In this document: positions 34,634 through 64,000 of the stretch, piece by piece | Position numbering within the stretch: the first letter of the stretch is position 1 | Layout: each line of letters begins with the position of its first letter | Source of the DNA: an uncultured Caldilinea sp. | GTDB taxonomy: Bacteria > Chloroflexota > Anaerolineae > Caldilineales > Caldilineaceae | Reading direction: 5' to 3' | NCBI RefSeq assembly: GCF_937128415.1 | Contig: NZ_CAKZMJ010000007.1 | Span: 47,501-111,500 of the forward strand | DNA: 64,000 nucleotides | Position numbers and translations under genes: made by a program | Notes under the pieces: model-generated | Database searches by the model: none | What the model was told of the DNA's origin: nothing | Seen by the model: the letters and a program-made list of their open reading frames with translations, nothing else

Positions 34634-36145
34634 TCACCGCCGCACCCAGGGCAGATGGATGCGGTGCGGACCGACGACAGGTGGGGGCAGGCCTGCGCCT
34701 TGCACCCGCAGCGTAAACTGCTGCTCCGCCTCGTCTCCCTGTGCATCGACGACGCGCACCCTCACAGGGAATGCACCTGCCTCGTTCGGAACGCCGTAGA
34801 GATAGCCGGTGGCCGGGTCGATGGTCAGCCAGGCGGGCCCCTGCGTGAGCTGATAGACGAGCGTCCCCTGATCCGGGTCCGTGGCGTTGGCGTTGTAGGC
34901 GAAGGGCAGCTCCACTGCGCCGAAGGCGGTGCGCGGGCGGGAGAGAAATTGCGGCGCAGCGTTCTCATTCTGGCCCGCCACGATGATCTCGAACGACTGC
35001 GTTGCAGCGAATCCCTGCGGGTCTTCGGCGCGCACGCGCACGGCGAAGCGACCGGGCTGGGCCGGCGTCCACGTCAGCACCCCGCCGTCTGCATCGATCT
35101 GCATGCCTGACGGCGCTTGCTCAAGCGCGTAGGTCAACGGCGACAGCGCGTTGCGCTCACCCGTGGGGTCGGGGTCATAGGCCTCGGCGTTGTAGGAATA
35201 GCGCCGCCCCACCTTCGCCGTCGTAATGGGCTGTGACGTAAAGAAGGGTGCATGGTTCGTCCTATTCTCAAAGGTCAGCATGGGCAGATTTGTGAAACCG
35301 CGCAAAAATTGCGGCTCATAGTGCACGCGGAAATGCACTTGATCGCCGTCAGCGCGCAGCGGGTAGACGTTTCCCAGCGGGTCAAAGAGATCGACCGGGC
35401 CGTCGGCGCCGTGCAGCGTCGCCTTCACGTCGCGGTTCGCCTCGTTGCTCCAGATCATCAAGATGGTCTCATCGCCGTTCTTGAAAAAGTGACCTTCCAC
35501 GAAGCCGGGCGTCTCGCTCACTCTGCTGTGGTGCGTTGCAGTCTGCAGATGATCGGCCAGGGCGCGCACGGCCAGAGCGCGCTCCGTCAACCTGCGCGCC
35601 GGGTTTTCCTGCGTATCGAGCAGCTGCTGATCGTAGTTGTAGCTGAAGAAGAAAACCTTCTCCGCACCGACGGCCAGGTTGCCGGCGACGGTCTTGGCGG
35701 GCGAGAGCAGGGGCACAGCCTCGCCTCCGCGGAAGTAGCTCGTCTCGTTCGCAGGCCAGTGGATGCCCCCGCGCAGGGGAGAGAGCGCCTCGGTGTTCCA
35801 GATCGTCCGCGTGATCCCATAGCGCAGCATGGCCTGGCGGTAGGTTTCGATAGAGCCGCAACAGCCGTCGGGAGAGAGCGCCTCGCCGTCCCCCTCCTCA
35901 AGATAGTGCACGCTCAACACGTCGAAGAGCGCCGGGTCTGGCGTCTGTTGCTGCGCCTCTAGCAGCGTGCGCAGCGCAGCCGAATCGCCCTGGTAGAAGT
36001 CCGCAGCCAGGATGCGCGTCTGCGGCTCCACCTCGCGCAGCGTCTGCGCCACCCCGCGCAGGAAGGTCGCGTAGAGCGCAAAGTCGCATGGACTCCACCA
36101 GCCGCAGCCGTCGATCTCGTTGCCGACGATGTTACGAAGATTCGG
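34634..36145 (-). pseudogene. C-terminal part of a secreted glycoside hydrolase, in frame after a TGA
   Basis: This open frame of 503 codons directly follows, in the same phase, the TGA ending the amidase gene, and has no start codon with a ribosome site. It begins PNLRNIVGNEIDGCGWW and carries two likely catalytic glutamates in a clan GH-A arrangement, GNEIDG (acid/base) and WNTEAL (nucleophile). Then come a beta-sandwich region and two putative-Ig-type repeats (YSYNAEAYDPDP, FAYNANATDPDQG), ending HRIHLPWVRR. The first barrel strands and a signal peptide are missing. A start at the internal GTG (36052) would lose the acid/base glutamate. It is most likely a remnant, or part of a read-through fusion with the amidase. 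Confidence 0.6.
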
Positions 36146-36814
36146 TCACAAATCATCACCGTGCGCCAGCGCCACCGCCGTCTCCGTGAGCAGGCTGACG
36201 CGCTCCCAGAAGGCGTTGGCCGCGTCTGGCTCAACCGGTGCGAACTCGGCTAAGGACGCAAGGGCGTTGCGCAGCGTCGCCGGGCAGGCGGGCGGACGCG
36301 AGGGCGCAATCTGGCCCGGATAACAGGCGGCGAAAAAGTGCGGCCAGTCGAAGCGCCAACCCGGATCGGCCTTGCCGCGGAAGCCTGCAATCTGTTCATG
36401 GCCGAGCACGGCGTTGGCGTCGTCGAGCGCCGGATAGCAACGCCGCAAGTGCGCGACAATCGCCTCCAACGCAGCGTACTGCGCCTCGCTGAACGGAAAG
36501 AGATTGCCATTGAAATTGACCAGCTCGACGCCGATCGACCAATCGTTCAACCCCTCCCAGAGCGTCTGGCCGTCGCGCCAGCGGCTGACGCCCGCATGCC
36601 AGCCGCGCAGCGCCGTTCCTTCCCAACAGGGCACGCATTCGTAGATGGTTCCGTCCACATCGACGACGAGATGCGCAGCCGCCTTGCGCGCAGGATCGGT
36701 GAAAATTTCGAGCGTGCGCACCCGGTCGACGGCGGTGTAATGGAGCACGAGAAAGCGAACGTCGATCGGACGGGGGTCGTAGTTCGGGGAGTCAATGCGA
36801 TGCGGGGCGTCCAT
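36146..36814 (-). CDS. N-acetylmuramoyl-L-alanine amidase (Amidase_2/AmpD-like)
   Basis: The 222-residue protein has the zinc amidase fold. Likely zinc ligands are His25 (VLHYTA), His139 (LGHEQIAG) and Asp150 (GKADPGW), with Glu97 (VELVN) and Lys148 near the active site. It should cut the bond between N-acetylmuramic acid and L-alanine of peptidoglycan fragments. No signal peptide is seen, fitting a cytoplasmic recycling role. The last 50 or so residues go beyond the usual domain, and the frame continues after its TGA straight into glycoside hydrolase sequence. Confidence 0.85.
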   Translation of the reverse strand: MDAPHRIDSPNYDPRPIDVRFLVLHYTAVDRVRTLEIFTDPARKAAAHLVVDVDGTIYECVPCWEGTALRGWHAGVSRWRDGQTLWEGLNDWSIGVELVNFNGNLFPFSEAQYAALEAIVAHLRRCYPALDDANAVLGHEQIAGFRGKADPGWRFDWPHFFAACYPGQIAPSRPPACPATLRNALASLAEFAPVEPDAANAFWERVSLLTETAVALAHGDDL

Positions 36815-36848
36815 GCGTTTTTCCCATTAAAATTCTGAACAGGCGGAT

Positions 36849-37901
36849 TCAATGCCACGGGCGCCGCATGGCTCCTCGACCTACAGGGAGCGCAACGAGC
36901 GCCAGCAAGGCGAGCGCAGCCAAAGTTCTGGCATGCGGGTTCATCTGCACCGATGCGGTCATGGCGGGAAGCGCGCGCAATCTCGCCAACTGTGGAACGG
37001 GGAATGGCTCGACGGCTGGCGCAGACGTCTGTGTCCGCAGCGCTGCAAGCATCGCCTCCGGCGCTTGCACGAACTCGACGAGCGTGCGATTGAACCACGC
37101 CGGCTCATCCACGAAGACCAGATGCCCACTCTCAGGGCGCACGATCAGCCCGGCGTTGGGGAAGTTCTCCAATGCGACGTAGGCGGCGGAAAGCGGGATG
37201 ATGCGGTCGCGCCCGCCCCAGATGAGAAGCGTCGGCGCTTGAACGGCGCGCATCCCCTGGCGGAGACGCTGCACCTCTCTGCGGTCCAGGCCGAAGAGGC
37301 TGGCGTAGGCGCGTAAGAGGCGCAGGAACGCCGCCTGCGCTCCTGGCAAACTCGCCATCGCAAAGGCGCGATCAATGTCATCTTCCTCGACGCCGGCGGG
37401 ATCGGCGACGCATTGGCGGATCGCCTGCGCCGTGCGAGCTCGGCTCGGTCTCGTCAACAGTTCTCCCACGCCGGGAAGGGTCATCAGGCGCAGCGACCAC
37501 GCCACCTGGTGCGTCATGCCCGCAGGGGCGATCAACACCAGCGATGAGACCATCTCCGGCCAGCGCATGGCGAACTCCACGGCCACGGCCCCGCCTAGCG
37601 AAGAGCCAACCAGCGTCGCCCGCTCCATGCCGACCGCCTGCATTACGCCTCGCACCGCCGCAGCCAGCATTCTCAAGGGATCAGGAGGGTAGGGGGCCGG
37701 AATGGCGGAGCGACCGCAGCCGGGAAGATCCAGCGCGAGCATGCGATGCGTCCCTTGCAGATGCTCGAACTGCCTGCGCCAGACGTCGACCGCGCCGCCG
37801 ATGCCGTGAATGAAGACCAGATCCGCTCCAGTTTCGCCTTCCAACCAGTAGCGAAGCCGCAGGCGTTCAATCTCGACAAAGCGATCTTCAGGCAATTTCA
37901 T
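36849..37901 (-). CDS. Alpha/beta-fold hydrolase with extra hydrophobic tail
   Basis: The 350-residue protein has the catalytic set of the alpha/beta hydrolase fold: oxyanion HGIGG near 33, nucleophile serine in GSSLGG, aspartate in WGGRDRI and histidine in ESGHLVF. The hydrolase domain ends near 285; about 65 residues follow, including a hydrophobic stretch (LAALALLALVALPVG) and a basic end that may anchor it to the membrane. GGAGG stands five bases before the ATG. The substrate is unknown. Confidence 0.82.
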   Translation of the reverse strand: MKLPEDRFVEIERLRLRYWLEGETGADLVFIHGIGGAVDVWRRQFEHLQGTHRMLALDLPGCGRSAIPAPYPPDPLRMLAAAVRGVMQAVGMERATLVGSSLGGAVAVEFAMRWPEMVSSLVLIAPAGMTHQVAWSLRLMTLPGVGELLTRPSRARTAQAIRQCVADPAGVEEDDIDRAFAMASLPGAQAAFLRLLRAYASLFGLDRREVQRLRQGMRAVQAPTLLIWGGRDRIIPLSAAYVALENFPNAGLIVRPESGHLVFVDEPAWFNRTLVEFVQAPEAMLAALRTQTSAPAVEPFPVPQLARLRALPAMTASVQMNPHARTLAALALLALVALPVGRGAMRRPWH

Positions 37902-38002
37902 ATCCGCCTCCGTGCAACGGGCTGCATCTCATTTCAGTGTAGCCAGATGCAGCGCCTGAATTCAAGCACGTTTGACGGACGTTTCTCCTGCAATTTGCTG
38001 CG

Positions 38003-40372
<2,370 letters not shown>

Positions 40373-40381
40373 AGGATCTTC

Positions 40382-44779
<4,398 letters not shown>

Positions 44780-44822
44780 TGTGTACTCTGGAGAGACTCA
44801 AAAAATGAACGCATGTCGAACT

Positions 44823-44852
44823 TTGGCGCGCTGACCGAACGCAGCTATTATA
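44823..44852. promoter_or_regulatory. Overlapping divergent promoters between the two LTD genes
   Basis: Plus strand: TTGGCG (44823-44828), 17 bases and TATTAT (44846-44851). Minus strand: a perfect TATAAT at 44852-44847, with no good -35. The two -10 boxes overlap almost completely, so the polymerases should compete for this 162-base gap. Confidence 0.5.
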
Positions 44853-44941
44853 GCGAACAGTTTGAGTTTCGTTCGAATCAGGCTTCCAAGGTGCGTCGTT
44901 CCGCGATCGATTTTCGTGCAAATTCCAGAAAGCAATTCATC

Positions 44942-48337
<3,396 letters not shown>

Positions 48338-48544
48338 AGCCTGTGAGAAGTTGAAACGTTCCGCCAGCCACCGAAACGCCGGAAAGCAGTGCGGCGATGA
48401 GCTGCGCCTCCGGGTCGCCAAAACATTTGTTAAAATTCGCCTAGCCGACGGCAAGATGGAACGCTATTGAGCATCGGATGTTCATCGTCATCGGCGTTGT
48501 TCAGATTTGACGCCTGCTGAGAAAATGGGAAGGAGTCCTATCAT

Positions 48545-49960
48545 ATGCAGTTCACCGTTCGCCCACTGGCGCCCTTCGGTCTGGCCGCAATTCTGGCGGG
48601 CGCGCTGGCGCTTTGCGTCATGACAACCGTCAGCGCGCAGCAACAGCCCGCCGACATCCACGCGCAGACAGCGCTGCGCATCAACGAGTTGATGGCCTCC
48701 AACGGCTCCACCCTCGTCGATCCCGATGACCCCGACCGCACGCCGGACTGGATCGAGCTGTACAACCCCACCGCCGGCGCGGTCTCGTTGCAAGGGTTGG
48801 CCCTCAGCGACGACCCGGCGCGCCCCACGAAACATGTCATTACGCAGAACGTGACCATCCCGCCCAACGGTTTTCTGATTCTCTACGCCGACAATGCGCC
48901 CCAACGGGGCCCGCTCCATCTCGACTTTGCCTTGTCTCGAAATGGCGAGTTCGTCGGCCTGTATCTGCTGGACGGCGCCGGCAACGCCACGGCCATCGAC
49001 GAGGTGGAATTTCCGGCATTGGAGCGGGACGTCGCCTACGCGCGGGCGGTCGACGGTGTGGGAGAATGGCGCATCAGCCGTCCGACGCCGGGCAAGAGCA
49101 ACACCATCAATCCACCCTGGATCTCCGAAGTGACGCGGCCCACCGTCGCGCCGGACATCCCGGCGCCGACCGAGCCGTTTACCGTCAGCGCCGTCATCAC
49201 CGACGACGTCAGCGTTGCGCTGGCGGTGCTTTACTACATGACGGCTACGGCGCCCTACACCGATGCGCCGACAAACTGGACGCCGGTTCCAATGACGCCG
49301 GTGGGCGGCCATCGCTATGAAGGCGTCATCCCGGGCATGGCGGAGGGCGTGCTGGTGCGCTACTACGTCGAAGCCACCGACGATGCAGGCGACAGCACCC
49401 GCTTTCCCACGCTGCCGAGCCGCGCTTACGCCTTTCTGGCCGGCTATCGACCGCCGCAACTGTTGATCAACAAAGTGGTCTCACGCAACGATGTAGTCCC
49501 AGACCCGGACGAGCCGGGCGAGAAGCCCGACTGGATCGAGATCTACAATCCAGGCCCGACGGATGTGTTGATGGACGGCCTTTCGCTCACCAATCAACGC
49601 AGCCGTCCGCTCCTGTTCCCGCTGCCGAGCGGCATCCGCGTGCCGGCCGGAGGGCTGGTCACCCTGTTGATCGACGGCGATGTGGGGCAGAATCTCTCCA
49701 AGAGCAACGAATTCATCTGGCATGTCGGCTCCGGCAATGTGATGAACCGGCTCGAAAATGCCGGGGACTACGTTGGAATTTTTGGCGGGCAGGGGACGAT
49801 TGTGATCGATGAGTTTGACTGGGATGAGCGACCGCGTTGGGGCGCCTTCGGTCGCATTCCGCTCGGCGGCGCCTGGTCCGATCGCGTCTGCGTGATCGCA
49901 ATGAATGCGCCAAACGTGCTCTGCGACAAAGAAGTCTTCTTGCCCAACGTACAGCGATGA
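48545..49960 (+). CDS. Secreted protein with two lamin-tail domains
   Basis: The 471-residue protein has a signal peptide (GLAAILAGALALCVMTTVSA). Two LTDs follow: about 42-180 (RINELMASNGSTLVDPDDPD, WIELYNPTAG) and 306-450 (LINKVVSRNDVVPDPDEPG, WIEIYNPGP). An Ig/fibronectin-like spacer lies between them, and the end is DKEVFLPNVQR. AAGGAG stands nine bases before the ATG. The LTD wording is closest to that of the 44942 protein, suggesting duplication. The function is unknown; a scaffold role at the cell surface is inferred. Confidence 0.86.
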   Translation: MQFTVRPLAPFGLAAILAGALALCVMTTVSAQQQPADIHAQTALRINELMASNGSTLVDPDDPDRTPDWIELYNPTAGAVSLQGLALSDDPARPTKHVITQNVTIPPNGFLILYADNAPQRGPLHLDFALSRNGEFVGLYLLDGAGNATAIDEVEFPALERDVAYARAVDGVGEWRISRPTPGKSNTINPPWISEVTRPTVAPDIPAPTEPFTVSAVITDDVSVALAVLYYMTATAPYTDAPTNWTPVPMTPVGGHRYEGVIPGMAEGVLVRYYVEATDDAGDSTRFPTLPSRAYAFLAGYRPPQLLINKVVSRNDVVPDPDEPGEKPDWIEIYNPGPTDVLMDGLSLTNQRSRPLLFPLPSGIRVPAGGLVTLLIDGDVGQNLSKSNEFIWHVGSGNVMNRLENAGDYVGIFGGQGTIVIDEFDWDERPRWGAFGRIPLGGAWSDRVCVIAMNAPNVLCDKEVFLPNVQR

Positions 49961-49967
49961 GAAGCGA

Positions 49968-50012
49968 TCTCCCCTCTTCCAGGAAGCTCGGAGCTTCCTG
50001 GAAGAGGGGAGA
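49968..50012. terminator. Perfect 21-base hairpin between convergent genes
   Basis: The arms 49968-49988 and 49992-50012 are exactly complementary around a CGG loop (for example TCTCCCCTCTTCC with GGAAGAGGGGAGA). It sits eight bases after the two-LTD gene and 12 bases before the stop of the convergent glycosyltransferase gene, so it should terminate both directions. Confidence 0.75.
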
Positions 50013-50023
50013 CAAAGGATGAT

Positions 50024-51061
<1,038 letters not shown>

Positions 51062-51063
51062 CT

Positions 51064-53759
<2,696 letters not shown>

Positions 53760-53865
53760 AATGTCCTCTCAAGGGCATGAGCTGCTTGCAAAAATCCATC
53801 ACGATCTTCGTAGCCGACGCCACAACTGACGGCAATTCAAGTCTTTGCAATCGGAGCGTTCGATT

Positions 53866-53892
53866 GCAGCCACAACGTTCGCAGCCACAACG
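53866..53892. repeat. Two direct GCAGCCACAACG repeats in the early cobT-operon leader
   Basis: GCAGCCACAACG occurs at 53866-53877 and 53881-53892 (period 15), just downstream of the minus-strand -10 box. On the transcript they read CGTTGTGGCTGC twice. They share the TTGTGG core with the repeats upstream of the promoter. Confidence 0.6.
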
Positions 53893-53896
53893 CTTG

Positions 53897-53925
53897 ATTG
53901 TCTCAATATCTGCAGGATGTGTCAA
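53897..53925 (-). promoter_or_regulatory. Promoter of the PEP-like/cobT/GT2 operon
   Basis: TTGACA (53925-53920), a 17-base spacer and GACAAT (53902-53897) on the minus strand, with an implied leader of about 130 bases. Confidence 0.65.
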
Positions 53926-53934
53926 TTTGGTTCC

Positions 53935-53980
53935 ACAATGATTGTGCATACCCACAATGAATTGTGCATATCCACAATGC
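53935..53980. promoter_or_regulatory. Operator-like array of CACAAT/ATTGTG half-sites
   Basis: Two 20-base direct repeats (53941-53960 and 53961-53980, 18 of 20 positions identical) each hold ATTGTG-CATAYC-CACAAT. With CACAAT at 53935-53940 this gives five alternating half-sites, ending 10 bases upstream of the minus-strand -35. It looks like a cooperative regulator-binding region. Confidence 0.6.
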
Positions 53981-53998
53981 AAACACCGTCTCTGCAAT

Positions 53999-54028
53999 TT
54001 GGCCGATCGCTCGGCTCCACGGTATCAT
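53999..54028 (+). promoter_or_regulatory. Probable rpsF operon promoter
   Basis: TTGGCC (53999-54004), an 18-base spacer and TATCAT (54023-54028), about 110 bases upstream of rpsF. Confidence 0.5.
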
Positions 54029-54031
54029 AAA

Positions 54032-54439
<408 letters not shown>

Positions 54440-54459
54440 CGCCAGGAAAGGATAGAGAC

Positions 54460-54900
<441 letters not shown>

Positions 54901-54903
54901 GTT

Positions 54904-56283
<1,380 letters not shown>

Positions 56284-56311
56284 CAGACTGATTCAAGACA
56301 ATGAATTATGA

Positions 56312-56344
56312 AAGAGGGCGGTGATGAACCGCCCTCTTGATTTT
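56312..56344 (+). terminator. Intrinsic terminator of the rpsF operon
   Basis: AAGAGGGCGGT and ACCGCCCTCTT form a perfect 11-base stem around GATGA, followed by GATTTT, about 30 bases after the foldase stop. Confidence 0.8.
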
Positions 56345-56425
56345 CCCATGCTTTCGTGAGTCGACAGGAACGTCCGGCTAGAGGCTGAACCTGCGTCCAT
56401 TGCCGGATTCTTTCCTGTAAATTCA

Positions 56426-58495
<2,070 letters not shown>

Positions 58496-58514
58496 GGCGC
58501 TCCTTTGTACAGCC

Positions 58515-58555
<41 letters not shown>

Positions 58556-58595
58556 AGAAAGTTGCATGTAAGCAAGCATCGGAGTCGCCAAATTG

Positions 58596-59753
<1,158 letters not shown>

Positions 59754-59995
59754 CTACAACGCAAAGGCGCAAAACTCAGGCAAAAGCGCGTCGGCGGGTT
59801 TTCATCGTTTGGGGCGCCGCCGGCGCGCAGCGCTGATATCAATTTCGGGCCTTCTCGTTTCCTGGTTGAAATGGGAGATGCGCTAAAATCATTCAGCGGC
59901 GACTCTGGCGGAGCCAATCCCAGAGCAGGCCGGCAACCCAGGATTTTTGCGAATGGACAAAATCTCTTTTCTGCTGGAATTGGCGTGACTGCCTT

Positions 59996-61216
<1,221 letters not shown>

Positions 61217-61299
61217 CACAGACGCAGCGGCGTGTTATTGATGAACGATGCGCGTTCGTCCTTGTTCTGCGCGACCTAAGCAAAGAGATGAAATGAACC

Positions 61300-63648
<2,349 letters not shown>

Positions 63649-63709
63649 AGACGCAGATCAAAACGGATGCTGCGGATTTTCACGGATAGGAATACGGTAT
63701 AGAGCGCTT
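63649..63709. other. glnS-gltX gap with CGGAT-type repeat and possible -10 box
   Basis: The gap holds CGGATGCTGCGGATTTTCAC, related to the element at 829-956, then TATAGA (63698-63703) six bases before the gltX ATG. That spacing would allow a leaderless gltX transcript. Confidence 0.35.
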
Positions 63710-64000
63710 ATGACGAAATCCTCTCAGACGCCGGCGCGCGTGCGCTTTGCGCCCAGCCCGACCGGCTATCTCCATCTCGGCGGGTTGCGCACCGCCTTGT
63801 TCGATTGGCTTTACGCGCGTCACACCGGCGGGCAATTTATTTTGCGCATCGAAGACACCGACCAGAAGCGCTACAACCCAGAGAGTTTGCAGGATTTGAT
63901 GGAGGGGCTGCGTTGGTTAGGGCTGCACTGGGACGAAGGTCCGGACATCGGCGGCCCCCACGCGCCCTACATCCAGAGTCAACGCCAACCCATCTATCAA
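63710..64000 (+). CDS. gltX: Glutamyl-tRNA synthetase (N-terminal part)
   Basis: Translation of the last 291 bases gives 97 residues with RVRFAPSPTGYLHLGGLRTA (HIGH-type motif), LYARHTGGQFILRIEDTDQKRY and LRWLGLHWDEGPDIGG, all diagnostic of GluRS. The gene runs off the window. It stands 61 bases after glnS. Having separate GlnRS and GluRS next to each other implies direct charging of tRNA-Gln, although an amidotransferase route elsewhere is not excluded. Confidence 0.93.
   Translation, partial: MTKSSQTPARVRFAPSPTGYLHLGGLRTALFDWLYARHTGGQFILRIEDTDQKRYNPESLQDLMEGLRWLGLHWDEGPDIGGPHAPYIQSQRQPIYQ

Noticed and set aside
36146..36148. Selenocysteine or pyrrolysine recoding of the TGA between amidase and hydrolase
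   Set aside because: TGA falls in a linker, not at a catalytic cysteine place, and no SECIS-like hairpin follows; nonsense mutation or simple gene end is likelier.
53760..53896. Cobalamin riboswitch before the cobT operon
   Set aside because: No B12-box or GCCACTG-like core is found in the leader; the notable features are TTGTGG direct repeats instead.

Overview
The window is GC-rich bacterial chromosomal DNA. Gene content and style best fit a Chloroflexota bacterium of the Caldilinea/Anaerolineae type; this is inferred from the genes, not from a search. Pointers are Thr-Pro-rich inserts in a secreted foldase, a family of lamin-tail-domain (LTD) surface proteins, a glutaminyl-tRNA synthetase with a YqeY/GatB tail, and several genes that seem to be transcribed leaderless. 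No phage, insertion sequence or CRISPR array was seen, and almost all genes look like resident chromosome.

Layout, left to right. 1-2203: minus-strand sugar ABC transporter (permease start, ATPase, lipoprotein binding protein) behind a strong promoter with a LacI-type operator. 2224-7314: uvrB and gyrA. 7411-8652: Bcr/CflA-type drug exporter. 8716-9005: tandem REP-like repeat. 9049-11935: two glutamine synthetases in tandem. 12612-14918: an orphan molybdopterin oxidoreductase. 15036-21507: a six-gene minus-strand operon, mtnA - LOG - adenosine-kinase-like - GNAT - ahcY - metK, which makes SAM and handles its by-products. Its leader ends in an intrinsic terminator just before mtnA.

21539-34546: a glycosyltransferase, a rhomboid protease, a small membrane protein, then a cassette of a circularly permuted ATP-grasp enzyme plus two tandem GCS2 carboxylate-amine ligases. 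These are followed by a methylmalonyl-CoA mutase large subunit, murJ-trxB, an ABM-domain protein and tRNA-Arg(CCT). 34634-36814: an amidase separated by one in-frame TGA from the C-terminal part of a glycoside hydrolase.

36849-53759: an alpha/beta hydrolase, then the most unusual region. A GT-C membrane glycosyltransferase is joined to a giant LTD-CotH protein. Diverging from it are a 14-repeat FG-GAP/LTD protein and a two-LTD protein. Then comes an operon of a PEP-utilising-like protein without its catalytic histidine, cobT and a polyprenyl-phosphate glycosyltransferase. Several of the secreted proteins end in a similar short motif (x-Tyr/Phe-Leu-Pro-x-Ile/Val), possibly a sorting tag.

54023-64000: rpsF - rpsR (ssb absent, rpsR with an acidic extension) - SurA/PrsA-like foldase, a YyaL-type thioredoxin-domain protein, a DUF3524 (queuosine-tRNA mannosyltransferase-like) enzyme, a MEMO-type protein, glnS and the start of gltX. 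Most start codons were chosen by Shine-Dalgarno spacing; where it was ambiguous the entry says so.
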